A stretch of 64,000 nucleotides of DNA from Thalassolituus sp. UBA674 (GCA_002298335.1 DBNK01000029.1:14496-78495), one strand, 5' to 3'; positions 35,803-45,394 are shown, numbered from the stretch's first letter. Numbers and translations are program-made. The notes: a model not told the origin generated them from the sequence alone.

Positions 35803-36411
35803 TTACCGCTTGGTCACAACAGTGCCCAGGTGCTGCAGATACGCCACCAGAGCTTCAATTTCGGTGACCCCGTCTACTGCTTCTTTGGCACCTTCAATGT
35901 CTTCATCGGTGTACGGTACGCCGACCATACGCAGAGCTTCCATTTTCTTAGGTGTCAGACGGCCATCCACTTTGTTTTCAAACAGCCATGGATAAGACGG
36001 CATTACAGACTCAGGAACAACGTCGCGAGGGTTGTACAGGTGAGCGCGGTGCCACTCATCAGAGTAACGGCCACCCAGGCGCGCCAGGTCAGGACCAGTA
36101 CGCTTGGAACCCCACAGGAACGGGTGCTCGTACACGGACTCACCCGAGGTGGAGTAAGGACCGTAACGTTCAGTTTCTGCGCGGAACGGACGCACCATCT
36201 GGGTATGGCAGACGTGACAGCCTTCACGGATGTAGATGTCACGGCCTTCAAGCTGAACGGCGGTGTAAGGCTTCAGGCCTTCTACCGGCTTATTGGTGTC
36301 TTCGTGCCAGAACAGGGGCACAATTTCCACCATGCCAGCCCAGCTCAGGGCGATGACGATCATCACGATCATCAGCGGCAGATTTTTTTCAATAGTATCG
36401 TGCTTAATCAT
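35803..36411 (-). CDS. ccoO: cbb3 oxidase monohaem subunit CcoO
   Basis: A 202-residue FixO protein. One N-terminal helix, GRDIYIREGCHVCHTQMVRP with the CxxCH haem site, then RYGPYSTSGESVYEHPFLWG. The axial methionine is in ESVMPSYPWL. Length and motif order are normal. 12 bases downstream of ccoN. Confidence 0.97.
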   Translation of the reverse strand: MIKHDTIEKNLPLMIVMIVIALSWAGMVEIVPLFWHEDTNKPVEGLKPYTAVQLEGRDIYIREGCHVCHTQMVRPFRAETERYGPYSTSGESVYEHPFLWGSKRTGPDLARLGGRYSDEWHRAHLYNPRDVVPESVMPSYPWLFENKVDGRLTPKKMEALRMVGVPYTDEDIEGAKEAVDGVTEIEALVAYLQHLGTVVTKR

Positions 36412-36423
36412 TTTAAATTCCCC

Positions 36424-37854
36424 TTATGCCTGAGCTGCAACCATGCCCGCTTGCTTGTTCGCTTCGCGGGTAGTCATGTAGACGTTGAACAGCATGATCA
36501 GCATACCGGTGAGGAACAGAGCGCCACCGATGGCACGGACCACATAACCCCAGTGAGATGCTTCAACGGATTCGACGAAGCTGTAGGTCAGGGTGCCGTC
36601 TTCGTTCACTGCACGCCACATCAGACCTTGCATGATGCCGTTCACCCACATGGAGGCGATGTACAGAACGGTACCGATAGTGGCCAGCCAGAAGTGCAGG
36701 TTGATCAGACCGATGGAGTACATCTGACCGGCTTTGCGGCCGTACATGATCGGAATCAGGTGATACAGAGCACCGATGGATACCATGGCAACCCAGCCCA
36801 GAGCACCGGAGTGAACGTGACCAATGGTCCAGTCAGTGTTGTGAGACAGAGCGTTAACGGTCTTGATGGACATCATCGGACCTTCGAAGGTGGACATACC
36901 GTAGAAGGACAGGGAAACCACCAGGAAGCGCAGGATCGGGTCAGTACGCAGTTTGTGCCATGCGCCTGACAGGGTCATCATACCGTTGATCATACCGCCC
37001 CAGCTTGGCGCCAGCAGGATCAGAGACATGATCATACCGGAAGTCTGAGCCCAGTCCGGCAGAGCAGAGTAGTGCAGGTGGTGAGCACCGGCCCATACGT
37101 AGATGGAGATCAGGGCCCAGAAGTGCACGATGGACAGACGGTAAGAGTAAACCGGACGGCCAGCCTGCTTAGGAACAAAGTAGTACATCATCCCGAGGAA
37201 GCCCGCGGTCAGGAAGAAACCTACCGCGTTATGACCCCACCACCACTGGATCATGGCATCAATGGTACCTGGCCAGATGGAGTAGGCTTTGGTCAGGGAT
37301 ACCGGTACAACCAGGTTGTTACCCACGTACAGGATCGCGATCATGATCATAAAGGCTGCGAAGAACCAGTTCGCAACGTAAATGTGGCTTTCCTTACGGA
37401 TGGCCACAGTACCGAGGAAGTTGACCACATAAGCAACCCAGACCAGAGTCACCAGAATATCCAGAGGCCATTCCAGCTCGGCGTATTCTTTGGCTGAGGT
37501 GATACCCAGTGGCAGAGTGATTGCCGCACCGACAATAACGGCCTGCCAGCCCCAGAAAGTAAATGACGCCAGAGTGTCTGAGAACAGACGTGTACGGCCC
37601 GTTCGCTGAACGATGTAGTAAGAGGTTGCGAACAGGGCGCAGCCACCGAACGCAAAAATCACCGCATTGGTATGCAACGGACGCAGACGGCCGAAGGATA
37701 ACCAGGGGGTGTCAAAGTTCAGTTGAGGCCAAGCCAGCTGAGCAGCAATGAAAACGCCCATTGCCATGCCAACAACGCCCCAGACAACTGTCATGATGGC
37801 AAACTGTCTTACCACCTTATAGTTGTACTCTGGATGGTCAAATGATGTGCTCAT
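36424..37854 (-). CDS. ccoN: cbb3 cytochrome c oxidase catalytic subunit CcoN
   Basis: A 476-residue haem-copper oxidase subunit with about 12 membrane helices. RPLHTNAVIFAFGG contains a haem-ligand histidine, MIQWWWGHNAVGFFLTAGFL the CuB/active-site region, and WTIGHVHSGALGWVAM the later histidine ligands. This is the high-affinity terminal oxidase for low oxygen. First gene of ccoNOQP. Confidence 0.97.
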   Translation of the reverse strand: MSTSFDHPEYNYKVVRQFAIMTVVWGVVGMAMGVFIAAQLAWPQLNFDTPWLSFGRLRPLHTNAVIFAFGGCALFATSYYIVQRTGRTRLFSDTLASFTFWGWQAVIVGAAITLPLGITSAKEYAELEWPLDILVTLVWVAYVVNFLGTVAIRKESHIYVANWFFAAFMIMIAILYVGNNLVVPVSLTKAYSIWPGTIDAMIQWWWGHNAVGFFLTAGFLGMMYYFVPKQAGRPVYSYRLSIVHFWALISIYVWAGAHHLHYSALPDWAQTSGMIMSLILLAPSWGGMINGMMTLSGAWHKLRTDPILRFLVVSLSFYGMSTFEGPMMSIKTVNALSHNTDWTIGHVHSGALGWVAMVSIGALYHLIPIMYGRKAGQMYSIGLINLHFWLATIGTVLYIASMWVNGIMQGLMWRAVNEDGTLTYSFVESVEASHWGYVVRAIGGALFLTGMLIMLFNVYMTTREANKQAGMVAAQA

Positions 37855-38002
37855 GATCTGATTCCACGGTTGAAGAATGTTTAGAAAGGTAAAAGCGGCG
37901 CAATTATGGTCTCAGACGCCTGCTTTTGCAAACTAACACTACCATAACTGACGGCTGATCAAAGTCTTTGCGCATCCGCGTAAGTTCACATATCTGCAAG
38001 AA

Positions 38003-38016
38003 TTGACGCATGTCAT
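38003..38016 (-). promoter_or_regulatory. possible FNR/Anr box upstream of ccoN
   Basis: TTGACGCATGTCAT has two FNR-like half sites with the standard 4-base spacer, matching TTGAT-N4-ATCAA at 7 of 10 positions. It is 149 bases before ccoN. Anr control of ccoNOQP is usual in related bacteria. The match is modest, and the -10 could not be placed convincingly. Confidence 0.35.
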
Positions 38017-38096
38017 GGAACTTTACTGAAATCGCTTAATTCACGTGCGCTGGTTCAATAAAATGCACTCTGAATTTTCAGAAAAAGCTTAGTATT

Positions 38097-38729
38097 TTGC
38101 TCAGGAATATTTTTGCAGACGGTGATCCGTCTGACCCACTATTTATCATGGCGCACGGTGCCGGTGCAGATGCCTCCAGTGAATTTATGCAGGACATGGG
38201 CGCGCGTATTGCGGCGCTGGGAGTGTATGTTGTGCGCTTTGATTTTCCCTACATGGAAAAGCGTCGGGAGGACGGCAAACGGAGGCCGCCGGACCGCCTG
38301 CCGAAACTGCTGGATGCTTTCCGGGAAATCATTACGGCACTGGATCGCCCCTGTGTCATTGGTGGCAAGAGTATGGGGGGAAGAGTGGCGTCGGTTCTGG
38401 GGCAAGCAGCTGACCGGCCCGGCCAAGTAAAAGGCTGTGCCTGTCTGGGGTATCCCTTTCATCCTCCGGGTAAACCTGAATCTCTGCGCACAGAGCATCT
38501 GCTTTCGCTCAATACCCCGGTACTGATTGCACAGGGCACCCGCGATGCCATGGGAACACAGGACGAAGTTGCCGCTATGGCGTTGGATAAAGCGCTGGAG
38601 TTTGTCTGGCTGGCAGACGGTAATCATGATCTGAAGCCACGTAAAGCATCAGGCTTCAGTCATGATGAACACCTGCAGACCACCGCAGCAGCGGTGGCGG
38701 CGTTCGTGCAAAATGCTATCAGGCCGTGA
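38097..38729 (+). CDS. alpha/beta hydrolase, KANL3/Tex30-like
   Basis: A 210-residue hydrolase. FIMAHGAGADASSEFMQDM forms the oxyanion region, and VIGGKSMGGRVASVL carries the nucleophile serine. PVLIAQGTRDAMG holds the acid residue and DGNHDLKPRK the histidine. The substrate is unknown. The start is probably TTG at 38097, as no ATG, GTG or earlier TTG lies in frame before it and the conserved first strand begins soon after. The ribosome site is poor, so the start is uncertain. It overlaps the convergent ABM gene by 11 bases. Confidence 0.85.
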   Translation: MLRNIFADGDPSDPLFIMAHGAGADASSEFMQDMGARIAALGVYVVRFDFPYMEKRREDGKRRPPDRLPKLLDAFREIITALDRPCVIGGKSMGGRVASVLGQAADRPGQVKGCACLGYPFHPPGKPESLRTEHLLSLNTPVLIAQGTRDAMGTQDEVAAMALDKALEFVWLADGNHDLKPRKASGFSHDEHLQTTAAAVAAFVQNAIRP

Positions 38730-39000
38730 GAATGGTGACTTTCTCAGGCTGACGCAGAGTGGCGCGTACCGCGGCAACAACATCGGAGCGTTGCTGCGAA
38801 CGGGCCCAGATCTGCCAGTCTTCGAGGCTCTGCCAGTTGGTGATGATAAAGCGGCGGTTGGGGTTCTCGGCATCCTTGTAGGTTGCGCCAGAGGTGTAAC
38901 CCGGTGCTTCGAGAATCGCCCTGAGCGTATTTTTAATGGCGTCTTCGTAGGTGGTTTCCATGCCACTGTCAATTTCACGCTCAATAATCACTTTGATCAT
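38719..39000 (-). CDS. antibiotic biosynthesis monooxygenase (ABM) domain protein
   Basis: A 93-residue ferredoxin-like-fold protein. MIKVIIEREIDSGMETTYED, PGYTSGATYKDAENPNRRFI and WQSLEDWQIWARSQQR match the stand-alone ABM domain. Such proteins are small oxygenases or haem-degrading relatives; the substrate here is unknown. Tail-to-tail overlap with the alpha/beta hydrolase. Confidence 0.82.
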   Translation of the reverse strand: MIKVIIEREIDSGMETTYEDAIKNTLRAILEAPGYTSGATYKDAENPNRRFIITNWQSLEDWQIWARSQQRSDVVAAVRATLRQPEKVTILTA

Positions 39001-39114
39001 CCGGTCCTGTCCTTCATCATCTGTTTACGGAATTCGTCGCCGGGTACATAACCCGGGGGCGGGCCAGATAATATCTGCTCATTTCTGCAGAGACAACGTG
39101 ACCGGAAGAGAACC

Positions 39115-40074
39115 ATGCAGGCAAGTGACCTCGTTCAGCAGCTACACCGCCTTTTCAGAGAACAGCCCGCCGGGCTGAATATGATGAACCTGATGACGGA
39201 GCTGGCGGCCTCACCAGACCAGTTGCAGCAGGCTCTGACCAGTCTGCAGAAGGATTTCTCGGCGCCGCTGGAATACCTCAGTGAGCAGCGACTCTGGCGT
39301 TATAAAGCCGCTGCCGCTGACTTCACCCTGCCGGGTATATCACTGACTGCCGGAGAGTTGCGCAGCCTGATCACGGTCATCAACCTGCTGGAAGATCTGA
39401 ATGAAGGTCTGACGGACGATGGACTCGGGGATTCTGCACGCCAGATTGAGAGCATGATGCGCTCGCGGGGACTGAGCCCGGATGATCTGAGGCGTCGGGT
39501 CAGAGTGCTCAGCGCGACTCAGGGGAAGGTCAACAACCATATTTACCGTCAGATCAGTGAGGCACTGTTTAACCGGCACCGGCTGGACATCCGCTATGTT
39601 GCCCGGGACCAGAGCATCAGTGAGCGGGTGATCAGTCCACAGACACTGGTGTATTACCGTGAACACTGGTATCTGGATGCCTGGTGCCACCGCCGCCATC
39701 AGATGCGCACTTTTATGCTCAGCCGTATCAGCAGTGCCGTGGTGTTGGCTGACGCGGCTGAAGAATTCGCGGATGCCGTGCTGGAAGAGCACTTTCACAA
39801 CAGTTACGGAATTTTCTCCGGAGCCGAAACCCACACCGCGGAGATTACTTTTCTCCCGGGTGCCGCGCATCTGGTGGCGCAACTGCGCTGGCATCCTCAG
39901 GCGACCGGGCGCTGGGATGGCGATCAGTATCATCTGTCGCTGCCATACAATGACGGCCGCGAGTTGCTGCGGGATCTGCTGTCTTATGCACCGGATGTGG
40001 TGATCAACGCCCCGGATGAACTCCGGGCCGCCTACCGCAAACGTCTGCAGGACGGACTCAACCGGAATCTCTGA
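39115..40074 (+). CDS. WYL-domain transcriptional regulator
   Basis: A 319-residue protein. A short N-terminal helix-turn-helix-like region (residues about 1-60) is followed by a WYL domain, where LVYYREHWYLDAWCHRRHQM carries the WYL core and FMLSRISSAVVL the second half. The WCX domain is at the C-terminus (LRWHPQATGRWD). WYL regulators sense ligands such as nucleotides and control varied genes. Its stop overlaps the ATG of the SDR gene, so the two are coupled. Confidence 0.87.
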   Translation: MQASDLVQQLHRLFREQPAGLNMMNLMTELAASPDQLQQALTSLQKDFSAPLEYLSEQRLWRYKAAAADFTLPGISLTAGELRSLITVINLLEDLNEGLTDDGLGDSARQIESMMRSRGLSPDDLRRRVRVLSATQGKVNNHIYRQISEALFNRHRLDIRYVARDQSISERVISPQTLVYYREHWYLDAWCHRRHQMRTFMLSRISSAVVLADAAEEFADAVLEEHFHNSYGIFSGAETHTAEITFLPGAAHLVAQLRWHPQATGRWDGDQYHLSLPYNDGRELLRDLLSYAPDVVINAPDELRAAYRKRLQDGLNRNL

Positions 40075-40766
40075 TGCGCATTCTGATTGCCGGAAGCAGC
40101 AGCACCATAGCCAGGGCCATCGGTCGCCAGCTCAAAGCACAGGGGGAAGAGGTATTTACCCTGAGCCGTGAGGGCAGTAAAGAATCAGAACATCTCTGCA
40201 CCGATCTCAGTGTTGAAGACAACATTCCGCACATTGAAGACTTTATTAAGAACGTCCATCCGGATGTGATTTTCTGCTGCAACGGTCTGCTTCACAATGA
40301 CGGTGGCTACCCGGAAAAATCCCTCAAGCAGTTGTCGGATGCCTGGTTGCAGCAGAATCTGAACGTAAACCTTTTGTGTCATATGCATCTGGCACGGGCG
40401 GCGGACAGTCTGGTCAGCCGCAAGCACCCGCTGCGCTGGATTTCACTGTCGGCTATGGTTGGCAGCATTGAAGATAATCATCTGGGCGGTTGGTACAGCT
40501 ACCGTATCAGCAAGGCCGCACTGAATATGTTCATCCGCACGCTTTCCATTGAGTGGGGCAGACGTTCACCGGCGTCGGTTGTGGTAGCGCAGCATCCGGG
40601 AACCACAGTGTCCGCATTATCTGAACCCTTTGCTGAGGGGATTCCTGAAGGCAGGATTTATTCTGCTGAGCAGACTGCGGAGCGGTTGATTGAGGTGATG
40701 CGCTCTCTCAATCAAACGCATCACGGCAGGTTACTGCACTGGGATGGCCGTATCCTGCCGTTTTAA
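40074..40766 (+). CDS. short-chain dehydrogenase/reductase family protein
   Basis: A 230-residue SDR. LIAGSSSTIARAIGRQL is a modified nucleotide-binding G-rich loop, followed by the NNAG-like FCCNGLLH. The catalytic Ser (ISLSAMVGS) and the Tyr-x3-Lys pair (WYSYRISKAALNM) are present. It resembles the CsgA-like branch. Translationally coupled to the WYL regulator; substrate unknown. Confidence 0.87.
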   Translation: MRILIAGSSSTIARAIGRQLKAQGEEVFTLSREGSKESEHLCTDLSVEDNIPHIEDFIKNVHPDVIFCCNGLLHNDGGYPEKSLKQLSDAWLQQNLNVNLLCHMHLARAADSLVSRKHPLRWISLSAMVGSIEDNHLGGWYSYRISKAALNMFIRTLSIEWGRRSPASVVVAQHPGTTVSALSEPFAEGIPEGRIYSAEQTAERLIEVMRSLNQTHHGRLLHWDGRILPF

Positions 40767-40781
40767 TCCGGCGGACTCTTC

Positions 40782-41255
40782 TCAGAGGCTGTCCAGTACT
40801 TCCAGCAGATCGTCATGGTGGGTCTTGGTTTTGACCTTAGCCATCACCTGCGCCAGCTTGCCGTCTTCATCAATGATGAAGGTCACACGGTGAACCCCCA
40901 TGAATTCTTTGCCCATGAACTTCTTCATCGCCCATACGCCATAGAGCTCGGCAATGGCGTGGTCTTCGTCGGAGAGCATGTCGAAATTAAGCTCATCACG
41001 GTCAATAAATTTCTGCAGACGCTTAGGTGCATCCGGGCTGATACCAAACACTCTGACATTACGCTTTTTCAGCTCGGCTTCCGTGTCACGCAGGCCGCAG
41101 GCCTGAACGGTACAGCCCGGTGTCATGGCTTTCGGGTAAAAATACAGCACAACCTTCTGGCCTTTCAGGCTGCTCAGGGTCACTTCTTCTTCGCGTTGGT
41201 TCAGTGTGGTGAAGTCCGGTGCAGTCTCACCGACCGGAGGAAAATTCAGGGCCAT
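40782..41255 (-). CDS. bcp: thiol peroxidase Bcp (peroxiredoxin Q)
   Basis: A 157-residue peroxiredoxin. VVLYFYPKAMTPGCTVQACG contains the peroxidatic cysteine (PGCT) and the resolving cysteine five residues later, the Bcp/PrxQ pattern. It reduces hydroperoxides using thioredoxin. Convergent with the SDR gene. Confidence 0.95.
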   Translation of the reverse strand: MALNFPPVGETAPDFTTLNQREEEVTLSSLKGQKVVLYFYPKAMTPGCTVQACGLRDTEAELKKRNVRVFGISPDAPKRLQKFIDRDELNFDMLSDEDHAIAELYGVWAMKKFMGKEFMGVHRVTFIIDEDGKLAQVMAKVKTKTHHDDLLEVLDSL

Positions 41256-41356
41256 AATGTCCTCTGTATAACAAGTGTATAGGTCAGCGCTCAGGCTACC
41301 CGATAGACGTGAGAAATCAAGGTTTGAGAATGAGAACCTGTCCGGGCTGTCAGAAT

Positions 41357-41872
41357 TTACTGCAGGAGCAGTGGCGTCACCGGGATACAGCAGCAGGGTA
41401 GTATTTCATCGTCATCGATCCAGGCCATGGGTTCCGTGGTGTAGTGAACATGGCCTTCCCTGAGCTTCATACGGCAGCTGCCACAGTAGCCTTCGCGGCA
41501 CTGGTATTCAATGTGGATATCCTGCGACTCCAGTGATTCCAGCAGGCTGCCGGCGTGCTGGAAACGCGCTTCCCGGCCATCGGCAAGGCGCACGGCAAAC
41601 ACTGGTTTGGCCATGCCATCGAATTCGATCTGGGGGGTAGGCTCAGGGCTTTCGGCAAGGTAGCCGAACAGGTCACCCTGATCAGCCGGTTCCGGAGCAG
41701 GGGCCGGAATAATACGTTGGCGGTTTTGCGGAGCGGGTTCACCCAGGTCCATTTCCAGCTGGGTGCTGCCTCCGCCAACCAGTTCCATCTCGGTCTGGGC
41801 GGCGGAGTAAAAGGTTCTTGAAGGAAACCAGCGGCGCCGCCGGATCAGCGGTGCCTTAGCAGAAACCATCAT
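41357..41872 (-). CDS. 2Fe-2S ferredoxin of the ribonucleotide reductase operon (YfaE-like, extended)
   Basis: A 171-residue protein. The last 85 residues match YfaE: YQCREGYCGSCRMKLREGHV supplies three cluster cysteines, and DDDEILPCCCIP the fourth. YfaE maintains the diferric-tyrosyl cofactor of NrdB. The first 85 residues are an unusual basic then Pro/Glu-rich extension (RRRRWFPSRTF, QRIIPAPAPEP) that YfaE lacks. Its ATG overlaps the nrdB TGA, so it is cotranslated with nrdB. Confidence 0.88.
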   Translation of the reverse strand: MMVSAKAPLIRRRRWFPSRTFYSAAQTEMELVGGGSTQLEMDLGEPAPQNRQRIIPAPAPEPADQGDLFGYLAESPEPTPQIEFDGMAKPVFAVRLADGREARFQHAGSLLESLESQDIHIEYQCREGYCGSCRMKLREGHVHYTTEPMAWIDDDEILPCCCIPVTPLLLQ

Positions 41873-43002
41873 CAGAGATCGAAGTCACCGAAGTCGGCGG
41901 TGTCCACTTCGCTGTCGATGGCGCCAACGAGATAAGAACTGATTTCCGCTTCCTGCGGAGCCACCTGAACGTTGTCGCTGTTCAGCCAGGCATTGATCCA
42001 CGGCAGTGGGTTGTTGCGGGCCGGGAATACAGGCTCAAAGCCCAGTGCACCAATGCGCTGGTTGGTGATGTATTCGACGTACTGGCACAGGATGTCTTTG
42101 TTCAGACCGATCATGGAGCCGTCTTTGAACAGATATTCGGCCCAGCCTTTTTCCTGTTCGGCAGCTTCAGTGAAGATGGCGACGACGTCATCACGGCATT
42201 CTCTGGCGATTTCAGCGAATTCTGCATCGTCTTTACCGGCTGCGATGATCTGCAGCATGTGCTGGGTACCGGTCAGGTGCAGGGCTTCGTCGCGGGCAAT
42301 CAGCTTGATGATTTTGGCGTTGCCTTCCATCTTGGCACGTTCGGCAAAGGCGAATGAGCAGGCAAAGCTGACATAAAAGCGGATGGCTTCCAGTACGTTC
42401 ACGGATACCAGAGTCAGGTACAGGCGGCGCTTCAGTTCACGCAGGGTAACTTCGACCGTCTCACCATTAACCGTATGCGTCCCTTCACCCAGCTGGATGT
42501 AATAGTTACTCAGATTGATGAAGTCGTCGTAATAACGGGTAACGGATTCAGCACGACGTACGATGTACTCATTTTTCGTGATGTCATCAAACACCACAGC
42601 CGGGTTCGGTACGATGTTACGCACAATATGGGTGTACGAACGGCTGTGGATGGTCTCACTGAACGACCAGGTTTCGATCCAGGTTTCCAGTTCAGGCAGA
42701 GACACCACCGGCAGCAGGGCGACATTGGGCGAGCGGCCCTGGACGGAGTCGAGCAGGGTCTGATACTTCAGGTTGGAGACGAAAATGTGCTTTTCATGCT
42801 CCGGCAGATCCATGAAATCCTTGCGGTCACTGGCCAGGTCCACTTCTTCCGGACGCCAGAAGAAGGACAGCTGCTTCTCAATCAGGTTTTCAAAGATCTT
42901 ATGCTTCTGCTGGTCGTAGCGGGCTACGTTCACCAGCTCACCGAAGAACATCGGCTGGCTGAAGGTATCAAACTCGTTGCGGTTAAAGGTGGTGTAGGCC
43001 AT
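41872..43002 (-). CDS. nrdB: class Ia ribonucleotide reductase beta subunit
   Basis: A 376-residue subunit, the same length as the enterobacterial NrdB. FFWRPEEVDLASDRKDFM, the SFSETIHSRSYTHI helix and RDEALHLTGTQHML supply iron ligands of the diiron-tyrosyl centre. A GTG at 43020 would add six residues, but MAYTTFNRNEF from the ATG at 43002 is the classical N-terminus. The 56-base gap after nrdA contains a GGCCGC/GCGGCC hairpin (43027-43042) that might tune stoichiometry. Confidence 0.96.
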   Translation of the reverse strand: MAYTTFNRNEFDTFSQPMFFGELVNVARYDQQKHKIFENLIEKQLSFFWRPEEVDLASDRKDFMDLPEHEKHIFVSNLKYQTLLDSVQGRSPNVALLPVVSLPELETWIETWSFSETIHSRSYTHIVRNIVPNPAVVFDDITKNEYIVRRAESVTRYYDDFINLSNYYIQLGEGTHTVNGETVEVTLRELKRRLYLTLVSVNVLEAIRFYVSFACSFAFAERAKMEGNAKIIKLIARDEALHLTGTQHMLQIIAAGKDDAEFAEIARECRDDVVAIFTEAAEQEKGWAEYLFKDGSMIGLNKDILCQYVEYITNQRIGALGFEPVFPARNNPLPWINAWLNSDNVQVAPQEAEISSYLVGAIDSEVDTADFGDFDL

Positions 43003-43058
43003 ACCCGTATCAGTACTCACAATACTGGCCGCCTGCGCGGCCGTGTTTTATTCAGAAA

Positions 43059-45341
43059 TCAGATTTTACAGGCGCCGCCGGCACAGTCATCGTCTTCTTC
43101 TTTGGCAACGTCTTTCTGCGGATCTTCCATACCATCACGGGTGTTGTGATAGTAGAGCGTCTTCACACCGTTGCGGTAGGCGGTCAGCAGGTCTTTCAGC
43201 AATTGTTGCATCGGAACCTTGTTGCCCGGGAAGCGTGACGGGTCGTAATTGGTGTTGGCTGAAATCGCCTGGTCAACGAACTTCTGCATGATACCCACAA
43301 GTTGCAGGTATCCGGTATTGTCCGGAATCTTCCACAGCAGTTCGTACTGGGATTTCAGACGCTCGAATTCAGGCACGACCTGCTTGAGGATGCCGTCTTT
43401 GCTCTGCTTGACGCTGATGTAGCCACGCGGTGGTTCGATACCGTTGGTGGCGTTACTGATCTGCGACGAGGTTTCCGACGGCATCAGCGCGGTCAGGGTT
43501 GAGTTGCGCAGGCCATCGGTGAGTATGTCTTTACGCAGCGTTTCCCAATCGTAATGCAGAGGTTCATCACAGAACTTATCGACTTCTTTCTTGTAGCTGT
43601 CGATGGGCAGAATCCCCTGAGCGTACGTGGTGTCACTGAAGGCACTGCAGGCACCCTGTTCCTTTGCCAGTCTGTTGGAGGCTTTCAGTAGCCAGTACTG
43701 AATGGCTTCAAAGGCTTTGTGGGTCAGGCCATTGGCGCTGCCATCGGAGTATTTTACCCCGTTCTTGGCCAGATAGTAGGCAAAGTTAATCACACCCACG
43801 CCCAGAGTACGGCGCGACAGAGAGGCTTTCTCGGCGGCCACGACCGGGTAATCCTGATAGCTCAGCAGGCTGTCGAGGGCGCGCACAATCAGGTCAGACA
43901 GTTCTTCCAGCTCGTCGAGATTTTCCAGTGCACCCAGGTTGAAAGCGGCGAGGGTACACAGAGCGATTTCACCATTCTCGTCGTTGATGTCTTTCAGTGG
44001 CTTGGTCGGCAGGGCGATCTCAAGACACAGGTTAGACTGACGGACCGGTGCTTTTTTCGGGTTGAACGGGCTGTGGGTATTACAGTGGTCGACGTTCTGG
44101 ATGTAGATACGGCCGGTACTGGCGCGCTCCTGCATCATCATGGCAAACAGATCGACGGCCTTGATGACTTTTTTGCGGATGCTGTCATCGGCTTCGTACT
44201 TCACGTAGAGCTGTTCAAAGCGTTCCTGATCTTCGAAGAAGGCGTCGTACAGGCCCGGTACATCGCTCGGTGAGAACAGGGTGATGTTGCCGTTCTTGAT
44301 CATGCGCTCGTACATCAGCTTGTTCAGCTGCACGCCGTAATCGAGGTGACGCACACGGTTTTCTTCAACACCACGGTTGTTCTTCAGCACCAGCAGGCTT
44401 TCTACTTCATAGTGCCAGATCGGGTAGAACAGCGTCGCTGCACCACCACGGACACCGCCCTGAGAACAGGACTTAACCGCGGTCTGGAAGTGTTTGTAGA
44501 ATGGGATACAGCCGGTATGGAAGGCTTCACCACCGCGGATCGGGCTGCCGAGCGCGCGGATACGGCCACCGTTGATACCGATACCGGCACGCTGGGACAC
44601 ATACTTGATGATGGCCCCGGCAGTGGCGTTAATGGAATCCAGGCTGTCTCCGGCTTCGATCAGTACACAGGAGCTGAACTGACGGGTCGGGGTGCGGACA
44701 CCGGCCATAATCGGTGTCGGCAGTGACAGTTTGAAGGTCGAAACTGCGTCGTAAAAACGCTTGATGTAATCCAGACGGCGTTCTTTGTCGTAACCGGAGA
44801 ACAGGCAGGCGGCAATCAGCACATACAGAAACTGGGCACTCTCAAATACCTGGCCTGAAACCCGGTTCTGCACCAGATACTTGCCTTCGAGCTGTTTCAC
44901 CGCAGCGTAGCTGAAGTTGAGATCGCGGCTGTGGTCGATGAAGTCGTCCATTGCCGTAATTTCTTCTTCGGTGTAGTCGGTCAGCAGGTGTTCGTCGTAA
45001 CGCTCCATGGCGACCATTTTCTTCACATGGTCGAGCAGCGTCGGTGGCTCAAACCGGCCATAAGCCTTTTTGCGCAGGTGGAAAATATTCAGCCGGGCAG
45101 CCATGTACTGGTAATCCGGCACCTCTTCTGAGATGAGGTCCGCAGCAGCCTTGATCAGGGTTTCGTGAATTTCAGAAGTCTGGATGCCGTCGAAGAACTG
45201 CAGATGTGCGCGCAGCTCCACCTCAGACACAGACACCTTATCCAGCCCGTCTGCAGCCCATTCCACCACTTTGTGGATTTTATCGAGATTCAGTGGTTCC
45301 TGAGTGCCATCACGCTTGGTGACTTTGAGCGTCGAGTTCAT
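43059..45341 (-). CDS. nrdA: class Ia ribonucleotide reductase alpha subunit
   Basis: A 760-residue catalytic subunit. N-terminal ATP cone (LKVTKRDGTQEPLNLDKIHK), PTPIMAGVRTPTRQFSSCVL with a redox cysteine, NLCLEIALPTKP with the thiyl radical cysteine, and the C-terminal swinging-arm pair CAGGACKI. It reduces ribonucleoside diphosphates. An upstream TTG (45362) with AAGGAG could also initiate, but the ATG at 45341 gives the expected N-terminus. Strongly similar to enterobacterial NrdA. Confidence 0.96.
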   Translation of the reverse strand: MNSTLKVTKRDGTQEPLNLDKIHKVVEWAADGLDKVSVSEVELRAHLQFFDGIQTSEIHETLIKAAADLISEEVPDYQYMAARLNIFHLRKKAYGRFEPPTLLDHVKKMVAMERYDEHLLTDYTEEEITAMDDFIDHSRDLNFSYAAVKQLEGKYLVQNRVSGQVFESAQFLYVLIAACLFSGYDKERRLDYIKRFYDAVSTFKLSLPTPIMAGVRTPTRQFSSCVLIEAGDSLDSINATAGAIIKYVSQRAGIGINGGRIRALGSPIRGGEAFHTGCIPFYKHFQTAVKSCSQGGVRGGAATLFYPIWHYEVESLLVLKNNRGVEENRVRHLDYGVQLNKLMYERMIKNGNITLFSPSDVPGLYDAFFEDQERFEQLYVKYEADDSIRKKVIKAVDLFAMMMQERASTGRIYIQNVDHCNTHSPFNPKKAPVRQSNLCLEIALPTKPLKDINDENGEIALCTLAAFNLGALENLDELEELSDLIVRALDSLLSYQDYPVVAAEKASLSRRTLGVGVINFAYYLAKNGVKYSDGSANGLTHKAFEAIQYWLLKASNRLAKEQGACSAFSDTTYAQGILPIDSYKKEVDKFCDEPLHYDWETLRKDILTDGLRNSTLTALMPSETSSQISNATNGIEPPRGYISVKQSKDGILKQVVPEFERLKSQYELLWKIPDNTGYLQLVGIMQKFVDQAISANTNYDPSRFPGNKVPMQQLLKDLLTAYRNGVKTLYYHNTRDGMEDPQKDVAKEEDDDCAGGACKI

Positions 45342-45394
45342 GTCTGTAATGCCTTTGTTCAAGGGGATACTGCTCCTTAAGTCCTTGATTCTGT

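Noticed and set aside
35737..36969. 410-codon open frame on the plus strand
   Set aside because: It is entirely antisense to ccoQ, ccoO and ccoN, which are certain. The product is His/Gln-rich with no domain, typical of a shadow frame in GC-rich coding DNA.
37951..37972. Second FNR box near TGATCAA
   Set aside because: Only one half site is present; the partner half is missing at the required spacing.
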